DNA of 64,000 nucleotides from Phocoena phocoena (taxonomy: Eukaryota; Chordata; Mammalia; Artiodactyla; Phocoenidae), in NCBI RefSeq assembly GCF_963924675.1, contig NC_089236.1, positions 44,858,500 through 44,922,499 of the forward strand. Reading direction: 5' to 3'. Of the stretch, positions 11,201 to 25,000 are shown piece after piece (position 1 is the first letter of the stretch; each line of letters starts with the position of its first letter). The notes beneath the pieces are model-generated. The model had not been told where the DNA came from, made no database searches, and was given only the letters and a program-made list of their open reading frames with translations. A program made the translations under genes and the position numbers.

Positions 11201-13800
11201 TACGAGTCCTCAGAAGGGTACTTCCCTGAAAGTAAAGGCGAAGAGCTACTAAGAACTCGTGGAAACAGCTGCATGCCTCCCTTTCTGCCCGGCTACTCAG
11301 GACCTAACCTGGAGGCAAGTTCTCACGTTGAGTTTCTCTTGACTTCTAGAGCTTGTCAGGCTGACCACTACGGCGTCCATGGAAGCACCTGGTTTAGACC
11401 GAGCAAACTCATTTTCTTCCCAGAAGCATTCCTACAGGGTTCCCAGGCCTGTCAACAGCAGGGATTTCAGGTAGCTTCAAGGCACCGTGAATGCAGCCTT
11501 CCAAATTGGAAAGCGAGGATGTTTAAATCAGGCCCCCGATTTCATGCGCAAACGCAGCATACATTGCTGTTGTTTCTAACAAGTCAAAAGAGACACATGG
11601 CCCCTTGTGTTTGCTTGCCTGAATCAGCTTCTCGAAGCAGGGGGTTGTGCATCAAGTGGACTGCCTAAACCAAGGAACGCCCTAGCTACTCCTCTGGGGC
11701 CTGTGGCTATTCAGAAGCCTGCATTGCCACCGCAAGAAGCGGACTGAAATTGCAGTAACAACGCAAGGGGACTTTCTTCTGGAGGCACGGTGACTTCAGG
11801 CAGGAGGTCCTAGATGGAATGCGTGGTCGAGTGTCCTCTCAGTGCAGCTCAGACTATGGCAAGGAGTAAGACCTCAAGGCCTGTGAGACGTGCCAAAATT
11901 CTGTTCGTGAACGTGTGGGTATGATGGGGAAATTAAGCTGCTTCGGTGGAGACTGCTGTGCGTTTCACTACCCTCGGCGTAGAGAGAGTGGCTCCAAAGG
12001 GCTACGGGGCTGGATATTGCTTAGGAGACCTAAGGGGTCCTGGGGTTAGTCTGTGTTCCAGCCGGGAACAGGGAGCCCACGCGATTTTCCTAGGTGTCCG
12101 GAAAACTCTACTGCCATAAAAGATATGCAGAGCAGAGGCTACGGCCTCATGGAAAGTGCTGCACGCCTCCGTTTCTGCAGGGCAAGTCCGGCCTTAACCT
12201 ACAGGCATGTGCTCACACTGAGTGTCCCGTTAGCGACACAGCTTTGAAAGATGCTGACTTTCTCCTCGAGCTGAGTGACTTCAGGTACGAGGTCCGCGAA
12301 GTATGCAAAGCAGAGTGTTTTCTCTTGGCAGCTCACACAAGGGCGGCAACCGGTATTTCCTGGGCGCTTCGGACACACCAGAAATCGTGTCCTGAAGCTG
12401 TTTGAGGGCTCTGGAAATAGAGCTCTCCTCAAGGAACGCGCAGTGTGTTGCTCATCACTCGGCACGCACGGAGGGCATCGGAGGGGAAGACCACTGGGCC
12501 TCGATGTTGCTCAGCTGGTCCACCGGGGTCTGGAGATACTCACTGACAATGGAGGAAAATGGATGCAAACCAGAGGGGCCTACGAGTCCTCAGAAGGGTA
12601 CTTCCCTGAAAGTAAAGGCGAAGAGCTACTAAGAACTCGTGGAAACAGCTGCATGCCTCCCTTTCTGCCCGGCTACTCAGGGCCTAACCTGGAGGCAAGT
12701 TCTCACGTTGAGTTTCTCTTGACTTCTAGAGCTTGTCAGGCTGACCACTACGGCGTCCATGGAAGCACCTGATTTAGACAGAGCAAACTCATTTTCTTCC
12801 CAGAAGCATTCCTACAGGGATCCCAGGCCTGTCAACAGCAGGGATTTCAGGTAGCTCCAACGCACCGTGAATGCAGCCTTCCAAATTGGAAAGCGAGGAT
12901 GTTTAAATCAGGCCCCCGATTTCATGCGCAAACGCAGCATACATTGCTGTTGTTTCTAACAAGTCAAAAGAGACACATGGCCCCTTGTGTTTGCTTGCCT
13001 GAATCAGCTTCTCGAAGCAGGGGGTTGTGCATCAAGTGGACTGCCTAAACCAAGGAACGCCCTAGCTACTCCTCTGGGGCCTGTGGCTATTCAGAAGCCT
13101 GCATTGCCACCGCAAGAAGCGGACTGAAATTGCAGTAAGAACGCAAGGGGACTTTCTTCTGGAGGCACGGTGACTTCAGGCAGGAGGTCCTAGGTGGAAT
13201 GCGAGGCCGAGGGTGCTCTCAGTGCAGGTCAGACTAGGGCAAGGCGTAAGACCTCAAGGCCTGTGAGACGTGCCAAAATTCTGTTCGTGAACGTGTGGGT
13301 GTGATGGGGAAATTAAGCTGCTTCGGTGGAGACTGCTGTGCGTTTCCCTACCCTCGGCGTAGAGAGAGTGGCTCCAAAGGGCTACGGGGCTGGATGTTGC
13401 TTAGGAGACCTAAGGGGTCCTGGGATTAGTCTGTGTTCCAGCCGGGAACAGGGAGCCCACGCGATTTTCCTAGGTGTCCGGAAAACTCTACTGCCATAAA
13501 AGATATGCAGAGCAGACGCTACGGCCTCATGGAAAGTGCTGCACGCCTCCGTTTCTGCAGGGCAAGTCCGGCCTTAACCTACAGGCATGTGCTCACACTG
13601 AGTGTCCCATTAGCGACACAGCTTTGAAAGATGCTGACTTTCTTCTCGAGCTGAGTGACTTCAGGTACGAGGTCCGCGAAGTATGCAAAGCAGAGTGTTT
13701 TCTCTTGGCAGCTCACACAAGGGCGGCAACCGGTATTTCCTGGGCGCTTCGGACACACCAGAAATCGTGTCCTGAAGCTGTTTGAGGGCTCTGGAAATAG
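8281..13800 (+). repeat. Dimeric higher-order repeat, 2 x 2,760 bp (U7-U8, U9-U10)
   Basis: Odd units carry gacctaacc (8541, 11301), the gcttcaaggc variant and the beta block. Even units carry ctgatttagac (a TGG-to-TGA change in the long frame), ggatcc at about 10058 and 12818, and the alpha block. The alternation repeats exactly once with 2,760-bp spacing. The second dimer differs by a few changes: ctcatcact and cacggagg in U10, and cagtaaca in U9. This is the first clear HOR in the window, and its even-unit type reappears at 22081-30360. Confidence 0.85.
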
Positions 13801-16800
13801 AGCTCTCCTCAAGGAACGCGCAGTGTGTTGCTCATCACTCGGCACGCACGGAGGGCATCGGAGGGGAAGACCACTGGGCCTCGATGTTGCTCAGCTGGTC
13901 CACCGGGGTCTGGAGATACTCACTGACAATGGAGGAAAATGGATGCAAACCAGAGGGGCCTACGAGTCCTCAGAAGGGTACTTCCCTGAAAGTAAAGGCG
14001 AAGAGCTACTAAGAACTCGTGGAAACAGCTGCATGCCTCCCTTTCTGCCCGGCTACTCAGGACCTAACCTGGAGGCAAGTTCTCACGTTGAGTTTCTCTT
14101 GACTTCTAGAGCTTGTCAGGCTGACCACTACGGCGTCCATGGAAGCACCTGGTTTAGACCGAGCAAACTCATTTTCTTCCCAGAAGCATTCCTACAGGGT
14201 TCCCAGGCCTGTCAACAGCAGGGATTTCAGGTAGCTTCAAGGCACCGTGAATGCAGCCTTCCAAATTGGAAAGCGAGGATGTTTAAATCAGGCCCCCGAT
14301 TTCATGCGCAAACGCAGCATACATTGCTGTTGTTTCTAACAAGTCAAAAGAGACACATGGCCCCTTGTGTTTGCTTGCCTGAATCAGCTTCTCGAAGCAG
14401 GGGGTTGTGCATCAAGTGGACTGCCTAAACCAAGGAACGCCCTAGCTACTCCTCTGGGGCCTGTGGCTATTCAGAAGCCTGCATTGCCACCGCAAGAAGC
14501 GGACTGAAATTGCAGTAAGAACGCAAGGGGACTTTCTTCTGGAGGCACGGTGACTTCAGGCAGGAGGTCCTAGATGGAATGCGTGGTGGAGTGTCCTCTC
14601 AGTGCAGCTCAGACTATGGCAAGGAGTAAGACCTCAAGGCCTGTGAGACGTGCCAAAATTCTGTTCGTGAACGTGTGGGTATGATGGGGAAATTAAGCTG
14701 CTTCGGTGGAGACTGCTGTGCGTTTCACTACCCTCGGCGTAGAGAGAGTGGCTCCAAAGGGCTACGGGGCTGGATATTGCTTAGGAGACCTAAGGGGTCC
14801 TGGGGTTAGTCTGTGTTCCAGCCGGGAACAGGGAGCCCACGCGATTTTCCTAGGTGTCCGGAAAACTCTACTGCCATCAAAGATATGCAGAGCAGAGGCT
14901 ACGGCCTCATGGAAAGTGCTGCACGCCTCCGTTTCTGCAGGGCAAGTCCGGCCTTAACCTACAGGCATGTGCTCACACTGAGTGTCCCGTTAGCGACACA
15001 GCTTTGAAAGATGCTGACTTTCTCCTCGAGCTGAGTGACTTCAGGTACGAGGTCCGCGAAGTATGCAAAGCAGAGTGTTTTCTCTTGGCAGCTCACACAA
15101 GGGCGGCAACCGGTATTTCCTGGGCGCTTCGGACACACCAGAAATCGTGTCCTGAAGCTGTTTGAGGGCTCTGGAAATAGAGCTCTCCTCAAGGAACGCG
15201 CAGTGTGTTGCTCATCACTCGGCACGCACGGAGGGCATCGGAGGGGAAGACCACTGGGCCTCGATGTTGCTCAGCTGGTCCAACGGGGTCTGGAGATACT
15301 CACTGACAATGGAGGAAAATGGATGCAAACCAGAGGGGCCTACGAGTCCTCAGAAGGGTACTTCCCTGAAAGTAAAGGCGAAGAGCTACTAAGAACTCGT
15401 GGAAACAGCTGCATGCCTCCCTTTCTGCCCGGCTACTCAGGGCCTAACCTGGAGGCAAGTTCTCACGTTGAGTTTCTCTTGACTTCTAGAGCTTGTCAGG
15501 CTGACCACCACGGCGGCCATGGAAGCACCTGGTTTAGACCGAGCAAACTCAGTTTCTTCCCAGAAGCATTCCTACAGGGTTCCCAGGCCTGTCAACAGCA
15601 GGAATTTCAGGTAGCTTCAACGCACCGTGAATGCAGCCTTCCAAATTGGAAAGCGAGGATGTTTAAATCAGGCCCCCGATTTCATGCGCAAACGCAGCAT
15701 ACATTGCTGTTGTTTCTAACAAGTCAAAAGAGGCACATGGCCCCTTGTGTTTGCTTGCCTGAATCAGCTTCTCGAAGCAGGGGGTTGTGCATCAAGTGGA
15801 CTGCCTAAACCAAGGAACGCCCTAGCTACTCCTCTGGGGCCTGTGGCTATTCAGAAGCCTGCATTGCCACCGCAAGAAGCGGACTGAAATTGCAGTAAGA
15901 ACGCAAGGGGACTTTCTTCTGGAGGCACGGTGACTTCAGGCAGGAGGTCCTAGGTGGAATGCGAGGCCGAGGGTGCTCTCAGTGCAGGTCAGACTAGGGC
16001 AAGGCGTAAGACCTCAAGGCCTGTGAGACGTGCCAAAATTCTGTTCGTGAACGTGTGGGTGTGATGGGGAAATTAAGCTGCTTCGGTGGAGACTGCTGTC
16101 CGTTTCCCTACCCTCGGCGTAGAGAGAGTGGCTCCAAAGGGCTACGGGGCTGGATGTTGCTTAGGAGACCTAAGGGGTCCTGGGATTAGTCTGTGTTCCA
16201 GCCGGGAACAGGGAACCCACGCGATTTTCCTAGGTGTCCGGAAAACTCTACTGCCATAAAAGATATGCAGAGCAGAGGCTACGGCCTCATGGAAAGTGCT
16301 GCACGCCTCCGTTTCTGCAGGGCAAGTCCGGCCTTAACCTACAGGCATGTGCTCACACTGAGTGTCCCATTAGCGACACAGCTTTGAAAGATGCTGACTT
16401 TCTTCTCGAGCTGAGTGACTTCAGGTACGAGGTCCGCGAAGTATGCAAAGCAGAGTGTTTTCTCTTGGCAGCTCACACAAGGGCGGCAACCGGTATTTCC
16501 TGGGCGCTTCGGACACACCAGAAATCGTGTCCTGAAGCTGTTTGAGGGCTCTGGAAATAGAGCTCTCCTCAAGGAACGCGCAGTGTGTTGCCCATCACTC
16601 GGCACGCACGCAGGGCATCGGAGGGGAAGACCACTGGGCCTCGATGTTGCTCAGCTGGTCCACCGGGGTCTGGAGATACTCACTGACAATGGAGGAAAAT
16701 GGATGCAAACCAGAGGGGCCTACGAGTCCTCAGAAGGGTACTTCCCTGAAAGTAAAGGCGAAGAGCTACTAAGAACTCGTGGAAACAGCTGCATGCCTCC

Positions 16801-19800
16801 CTTTCTGCCCGGCTACTCAGGGCCTAACCTGGAGGCAAGTTCTCACGTTGAGTTTCTCTTGACTTCTAGAGCTTGTCAGGCTGACCACTACGGCGTCCAT
16901 GGAAGCACCTGGTTTAGACCGAGCAAACTCATTTTCTTCCCAGAAGCATTCCTACAGGGTTCCCAGGCCTGTCAACAGCAGGGATTTCAGGTAGCTCCAA
17001 CGCACCGTGAATGCAGCCTTCCATATTGGAAAGCGAGGATGTTTAAATCAGGCCCCCGATTTCATGCGCAAACGCAGCATACATTGCTGTTGTTTCTAAC
17101 AAGTCAAAAGAGACACATGGCCCCTTGTGTTTGCTTGCCTGAATCAGCTTCTCGAAGCAGGGGGTTGTGCATCAAGTGGACTGCCTCAACCAAGGAACGC
17201 CCTAGCTACTCCTCTGGGGCCTGTGGCTATTCAGAAGCCTGCATTGCCACCGCAAGAAGCGGACTGAAATTGCAGTAAGAACGCAAGGGGACTTTCTTCT
17301 GGAGGCACGGTGACTTCAGGCAGGAGGTCCTAGGTGGAATGCGAGGCCGAGGGTGCTCTCAGTGCAGGTCAGACTAAGGCAAGGCGTAAGACCTCAAGGC
17401 CTGTGAGACGTGCCAAAATTCTGTTCGTGAACGTGTGGGTGTGATGGGGAAATTAAGCTGCTTCGGTGGAGACTGCTGTGCGTTTCCCTACCCTCGGCGT
17501 AGAGAGAGTGGCTCCAAAGGGCTACGGGGCTGGATGTTGCTTAGGAGACCTAAGGGGTCCTGGGATTAGTCTGTGTTCCAGCCGGGAACAGGGAGCCCAC
17601 GCGATTTTCCTACGTGTCCGGAAAACTCTACTGCCATAAAAGATATGCAGAGGAGACGCTACGGCCTCATGGAAAGTGCTGCACGCCTCCGTTTCTGCAG
17701 GGCAAGTCCGGCCTTAACCTACAGGCATGTGCTCACACTGAGTGTCCCATTAGCGACACAGCTTTGAAAGATGCTGACTTTCTTCTCGAGCTGAGTGACT
17801 ACAGGTACGAGGTCCGCGAAGTATGCAAAGCAGAGTGTTTTCTCTTGGCAGCTCACACAAGGGCGGCAACCGGTATTTCCTGGGCGCTTCGGACACACCA
17901 GAAATCGTGTCCTGAAGCTGTTTGAGGGCTCTGGAAATAGAGCTCTCCTCAAGGAACGCGCAGTGTGTTGCCCATCACTCGGCACGCACGCAGGGCATCG
18001 GAGGGGAAGACCACTGGGCCTCGATGTTGCTCAGCTGGTCCACCGGGGTCTGGAGATACTCACTGACAATGGAGGAAAATGGATGCAAACCAGAGGGGCC
18101 TACGAGTCCTCAGAAGGGTACTTCCCTGAAAGTAAAGGCGAAGAGCTACTAAGAACTCGTGGAAACAGCTGCATGCCTCCCTTTCTGCCCGGCTACTCAG
18201 GACCTAACCTGGAGGCAAGTTCTCACGTTGAGTTTCTCTTGACTTCTAGAGCTTGTCAGGCTGACCACTACGGCGTCCATGGAAGCACCTGGTTTAGACC
18301 GAGCAAACTCATTTTCTTCCCAGAAGCATTCCTACAGGGTTCCCAGGCCTGTCAACAGCAGGGATTTCAGGTAGCTTCAAGGCACCGTGAATGCAGCCTT
18401 CCAAATTGGAAAGCGAGGATGTTTAAATCAGGCCCCCGATTTCATGCGCAAACGCAGCATACATTGCTGTTGTTTCTAACAAGTCAAAAGAGACACATGG
18501 CCCCTTGTGTTTGCTTGCCTGAATCAGCTTCTCGAAGCAGGGGGTTGTGCATCAAGTGGACTGCCTAAACCAAGGAACGCCCTAGCTACTCCTCTGGGGC
18601 CTGTGGCTATTCAGAAGCCTGCATTGCCACCGCAAGAAGCGGACTGAAATTGCAGTAAGAACGCAAGGGGACTTTCTTCTGGAGGCACGGTGACTTCAGG
18701 CAGGAGGTCCTAGATGGAATGCGTGGTGGAGTGTCCTCTCAGTGCAGCTCAGACTATGGCAAGGAGTAAGACCTCAAGGCCTGTGAGACGTGCCAAAATT
18801 CTGTTCGTGAACGTGTGGGTATGATGGGGAAATTAAGCTGCTTCGGTGGAGACTGCTGTGCGTTTCACTACCCTCGGCGTAGAGAGAGTGGCTCCAAAGG
18901 GCTACGGGGCTGGATATTGCTTAGGAGACCTAAGGGGTCCTGGGGTTAGTCTGTGTTCCAGCCGGGAACAGGGAGCCCACGCGATTTTCCTAGGTGTCCG
19001 GAAAACTCTACTGCCATCAAAGATATGCAGAGCAGAGGCTACGGCCTCATGGAAAGTGCTGCACGCCTCCGTTTCTGCAGGGCAAGTCCGGCCTTAACCT
19101 ACAGGCATGTGCTCACACTGAGTGTCCCGTTAGCGACACAGCTTTGAAAGATGCTGACTTTCTCCTCGAGCTGAGTGACTTCAGGTACGAGGTCCGCGAA
19201 GTATGCAAAGCAGAGTGTTTTCTCTTGGCAGCTCACACAAGGGCGGCAACCGGTATTTCCTGGGCGCTTCGGACACACCAGAAATCGTGTCCTGAAGCTG
19301 TTTGAGGGCTCTGGAAATAGAGCTCTCCTCAAGGAACGCGCAGTGTGTTGCTCATCACTCGGCACGCACGGAGGGCATCGGAGGGGAAGACCACTGGGCC
19401 TCGATGTTGCTCAGCTGGTCCAACGGGGTCTGGAGATACTCACTGACAATGGAGGAAAATGGATGCAAACCAGAGGGGCCTACGAGTCCTCAGAAGGGTA
19501 CTTCCCTGAAAGTAAAGGCGAAGAGCTACTAAGAACTCGTGGAAACAGCTGCATGCCTCCCTTTCTGCCCGGCTACTCAGGGCCTAACCTGGAGGCAAGT
19601 TCTCACGTTGAGTTTCTCTTGACTTCTAGAGCTTGTCAGGCTGACCACCACGGCGGCCATGGAAGCACCTGGTTTAGACCGAGCAAACTCAGTTTCTTCC
19701 CAGAAGCATTCCTACAGGGTTCCCAGGCCTGTCAACAGCAGGAATTTCAGGTAGCTTCAACGCACCGTGAATGCAGCCTTCCAAATTGGAAAGCGAGGAT

Positions 19801-22080
19801 GTTTAAATCAGGCCCCCGATTTCATGCGCAAACGCAGCATACATTGCTGTTGTTTCTAACAAGTCAAAAGAGGCACATGGCCCCTTGTGTTTGCTTGCCT
19901 GAATCAGCTTCTCGAAGCAGGGGGTTGTGCATCAAGTGGACTGCCTAAACCAAGGAACGCCCTAGCTACTCCTCTGGGGCCTGTGGCTATTCAGAAGCCT
20001 GCATTGCCACCGCAAGAAGCGGACTGAAATTGCAGTAAGAACGCAAGGGGACTTTCTTCTGGAGGCACGGTGACTTCAGGCAGGAGGTCCTAGGTGGAAT
20101 GCGAGGCCGAGGGTGCTCTCAGTGCAGGTCAGACTAGGGCAAGGCGTAAGACCTCAAGGCCTGTGAGACGTGCCAAAATTCTGTTCGTGAACGTGTGGGT
20201 GTGATGGGGAAATTAAGCTGCTTCGGTGGAGACTGCTGTCCGTTTCCCTACCCTCGGCGTAGAGAGAGTGGCTCCAAAGGGCTACGGGGCTGGATGTTGC
20301 TTAGGAGACCTAAGGGGTCCTGGGATTAGTCTGTGTTCCAGCCGGGAACAGGGAACCCACGCGATTTTCCTAGGTGTCCGGAAAACTCTACTGCCATAAA
20401 AGATATGCAGAGCAGAGGCTACGGCCTCATGGAAAGTGCTGCACGCCTCCGTTTCTGCAGGGCAAGTCCGGCCTTAACCTACAGGCATGTGCTCACACTG
20501 AGTGTCCCATTAGCGACACAGCTTTGAAAGATGCTGACTTTCTTCTCGAGCTGAGTGACTTCAGGTACGAGGTCCGCGAAGTATGCAAAGCAGAGTGTTT
20601 TCTCTTGGCAGCTCACACAAGGGCGGCAACCGGTATTTCCTGGGCGCTTCGGACACACCAGAAATCGTGTCCTGAAGCTGTTTGAGGGCTCTGGAAATAG
20701 AGCTCTCCTCAAGGAACGCGCAGTGTGTTGCCCATCACTCGGCACGCACGCAGGGCATCGGAGGGGAAGACCACTGGGCCTCGATGTTGCTCAGCTGGTC
20801 CACCGGGGTCTGGAGATACTCACTGACAATGGAGGAAAATGGATGCAAACCAGAGGGGCCTACGAGTCCTCAGAAGGGTACTTCCCTGAAAGTAAAGGCG
20901 AAGAGCTACTAAGAACTCGTGGAAACAGCTGCATGCCTCCCTTTCTGCCCGGCTACTCAGGGCCTAACCTGGAGGCAAGTTCTCACGTTGAGTTTCTCTT
21001 GACTTCTAGAGCTTGTCAGGCTGACCACTACGGCGTCCATGGAAGCACCTGGTTTAGACCGAGCAAACTCATTTTCTTCCCAGAAGCATTCCTACAGGGT
21101 TCCCAGGCCTGTCAACAGCAGGGATTTCAGGTAGCTCCAACGCACCGTGAATGCAGCCTTCCATATTGGAAAGCGAGGATGTTTAAATCAGGCCCCCGAT
21201 TTCATGCGCAAACGCAGCATACATTGCTGTTGTTTCTAACAAGTCAAAAGAGACACATGGCCCCTTGTGTTTGCTTGCCTGAATCAGCTTCTCGAAGCAG
21301 GGGGTTGTGCATCAAGTGGACTGCCTCAACCAAGGAACGCCCTAGCTACTCCTCTGGGGCCTGTGGCTATTCAGAAGCCTGCATTGCCACCGCAAGAAGC
21401 GGACTGAAATTGCAGTAAGAACGCAAGGGGACTTTCTTCTGGAGGCACGGTGACTTCAGGCAGGAGGTCCTAGGTGGAATGCGAGGCCGAGGGTGCTCTC
21501 AGTGCAGGTCAGACTAAGGCAAGGCGTAAGACCTCAAGGCCTGTGAGACGTGCCAAAATTCTGTTCGTGAACGTGTGGGTGTGATGGGGAAATTAAGCTG
21601 CTTCGGTGGAGACTGCTGTGCGTTTCCCTACCCTCGGCGTAGAGAGAGTGGCTCCAAAGGGCTACGGGGCTGGATGTTGCTTAGGAGACCTAAGGGGTCC
21701 TGGGATTAGTCTGTGTTCCAGCCGGGAACAGGGAGCCCACGCGATTTTCCTACGTGTCCGGAAAACTCTACTGCCATAAAAGATATGCAGAGGAGACGCT
21801 ACGGCCTCATGGAAAGTGCTGCACGCCTCCGTTTCTGCAGGGCAAGTCCGGCCTTAACCTACAGGCATGTGCTCACACTGAGTGTCCCATTAGCGACACA
21901 GCTTTGAAAGATGCTGACTTTCTTCTCGAGCTGAGTGACTTCAGGTACGAGGTCCGCGAAGTATGCAAAGCAGAGTGTTTTCTCTTGGCAGCTCACACAA
22001 GGGCGGCAACCGGTATTTCCTGGGCGCTTCGGACACACCAGAAATCGTGTCCTGAAGCTGTTTGAGGGCTCTGGAAATAG
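13801..22080 (+). repeat. Trimeric higher-order repeat, 2 x 4,140 bp (U11-U13, U14-U16)
   Basis: Unit order is: beta-type with gtggtggag and catcaaag; a unit with caacgggg, ggaatttc and gggaaccc; then an alpha unit with ccatattgg, actaaggc and aggagacg. The three recur in the same order 4,140 bp later. U12 (15181-16560) and U15 (19321-20700) appear identical line by line. U13 and U16 differ at very few sites: gactacagg near 17801 versus gacttcagg, plus a few possible others. U11 and U14 differ mainly at the ctcatc/cccatc and cggagg/cgcagg sites near their starts. Such identity indicates a very recent 4,140-bp duplication. Confidence 0.88.
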
Positions 22081-25000
22081 AGCTCTCCTCAAGGAACGCG
22101 CAGTGTGTTGCCCATCACTCGGCACGCACGCAGGGCATCGGAGGGGAAGACCACTGGGACTCGATGTTGCTCAGCTGGTCCACCGGGGTCTGGAGATACT
22201 CACTGACAATGGAGGAAAATGGATGCAAACCAGAGGGGCCTACGAGTCCTCAGAAGGGTACTTCCCTGAAAGTAAAGGCGAAGAGCTACTAAGAACTCGT
22301 GGAAACAGCTGCATGCCTCCCTTTCTGCCCGGCTACTCAGGACCTAACCTGGAGGCAAGTTCTCACGTTGAGTTTCTCTTGACTTCTAGAGCTTGTCAGG
22401 CTGACCACTACGGCGTCCATGGAAGCACCTGGTTTAGACCGAGCAAACTCATTTTCTTCCCAGAAGCATTCCTACAGGGTTCCCAGGCCTGTCAACAGCA
22501 GGGATTTCAGGTAGCTTCAAGGCACCGTGAATGCAGCCTTCCAAATTGGAAAGCGAGGATGTTTAAATCAGGCCCCCGATTTCATGCGCAAACGCAGCAT
22601 ACATTGCTGTTGTTTCTAACAAGTCAAAAGAGACACATGGCCCCTTGTGTTTGCTTGCCTGAATCAGCTTCTCGAAGCAGGGGGTTGTGCATCAAGTGGA
22701 CTGCCTAAACCAAGGAACGCCCTAGCTACTCCTCTGGGGCCTGTGGCTATTCAGAAGCCTGCATTGCCACCGCAAGAAGCGGACTGAAATTGCAGTAAGA
22801 ACGCAAGGGGACTTTCTTCTGGAGGCACGGTGACTTCAGGCAGGAGGTCCTAGATGGAATGCGTGGTCGAGTGTCCTCTCAGTGCAGCTCAGACTATGGC
22901 AAGGAGTAAGACCTCAAGGCCTGTGAGACGTGCCAAAATTCTGTTCGTGAACGTGTGGGTATGATGGGGAAATTAAGCTGCTTCGGTGGAGACTGCTGTG
23001 CGTTTCACTACCCTCGGCGTAGAGAGAGTGGCTCCAAAGGGCTACGGGGCTGGATATTGCTTAGGAGACCTAAGGGGTCCTGGGGTTAGTCTGTGTTCCA
23101 GCCGGGAACAGGGAGCCCACGCGATTTTCCTAGGTGTCCGGAAAACTCTACTGCCATCAAAGATATGCAGAGCAGAGGCTACGGCCTCATGGAAAGTGCT
23201 GCACGCCTCCGTTTCTGCAGGGCAAGTCCGGCCTTAACCTACAGGCATGTGCTCACACTGAGTGTCCCGTTAGCGACACAGCTTTGAAAGATGCTGACTT
23301 TCTCCTCGAGCTGAGTGACTTCAGGTACGAGGTCCGCGAAGTATGCAAAGCAGAGTGTTTTCTCTTGGCAGCTCACACAAGGGCGGCAACCGGTATTTCC
23401 TGGGCGCTTCGGACACACCAGAAATCGTGTCCTGAAGCTGTTTGAGGGCTCTGGAAATAGAGCTCTCCTCAAGGAACGCGCAGTGTGTTGCTCATCACTC
23501 GGCACGCACGGAGGGCATCGGAGGGGAAGACCACTGGGCCTCGATGTTGCTCAGCTGGTCCACCGGGGTCTGGAGATACTCACTGACAATGGAGGAAAAT
23601 GGATGCAAACCAGAGGGGCCTACGAGTCCTCAGAAGGGTACTTCCCTGAAAGTAAAGGCGAAGAGCTACTAAGAACTCGTGGAAACAGCTGCATGCCTCC
23701 CTTTCTGCCCGGCTACTCAGGGCCTAACCTGGAGGCAAGTTCTCACGTTGAGTTTCTCTTGACTTCTAGAGCTTGTCAGGCTGACCACTACGGCGACCAT
23801 GGAAGCACCTGATTTAGACAGAGCAAACTCATTTTCTTCCCAGAAGCATTCCTACAGGGATCCTAGGCCTGTCAACAGCAGGGATTTCAGGTAGCTCCAA
23901 CGCACCGTGAATGCAGCCTTCCAAATTGGAAAGCGAGGATGTTTAAATCAGGCCCCCGATTTCATGCGCAAACGCAGCATACATTGCTGTTGTTTCTAAC
24001 AAGTCAAAAGAGACACATGGCCCCTTGTGTTTGCTTGCCTGAATCAGCTTCTCGAAGCAGGGGGTTGTGCATCAAGTGGACTGCCTCAACCAAGGAACGC
24101 CCTAGCTACTCCTCTGGGGCCTGTGGCTATTCAGAAGCCTGCATTGCCACCGCAAGAAGCGGACTGAAATTGCAGTAAGAACGCAAGGGGACTTTCTTCT
24201 GGAGGCACGGTGACTTCAGGCAGGAGGTCCTAGGTGGAATGCGAGGCCGAGGGTGCTCTCAGTGCAGGTCAGACTAGGGCAAGGCGTAAGACCTCAAGGC
24301 CTGTGAGACGTGCCAAAATTCTGTTCGTGAACGTGTGGGTGTGATGGGGAAATTAAGCTGCTTCGGTGGAGACTGCTGTGCGTTTCCCTACCCTCGGCGT
24401 AGAGAGAGTGGCTCCAAAGGGCTACGGGGCTGGATGTTGCTTAGGAGACCTAAGGGGTCCTGGGATTAGTCTGTGTTCCAGCCGGGAACAGGGAGCCCAC
24501 GCGATTTTCCTACGTGTCCGGAAAACTCTACTGCCATAAAAGATATGCAGAGGAGACGCTACGGCCTCATGGAAAGTGCTGCACGCCTCCGTTTCTGCAG
24601 GGCAAGTCCGGCCTTAACCTACAGGCATGTGCTCACACTGAGTGTCCCATTAGCGACACAGCTTTGAAAGATGCTGACTTTCTTCTCGAGCTGAGTGACT
24701 TCAGGTACGAGGTCCGCGAAGTATGCAAAGCAGAGTGTTTTCTCTTGGCAGCTCACACAAGGGCGGCAACCGGTATTTCCTGGGCGCTTCGGACACACCA
24801 GAAATCGTGTCCTGAAGCTGTTTGAGGGCTCTGGAAATAGAGCTCTCCTCAAGGAACGCGCAGTGTGTTGCCCATCACTCGGCACGCACGCAGGGCATCG
24901 GAGGGGAAGACCACTGGGACTCGATGTTGCTCAGCTGGTCCACCGGGGTCTGGAGATACTCACTGACAATGGAGGAAAATGGATGCAAACCAGAGGGGCC

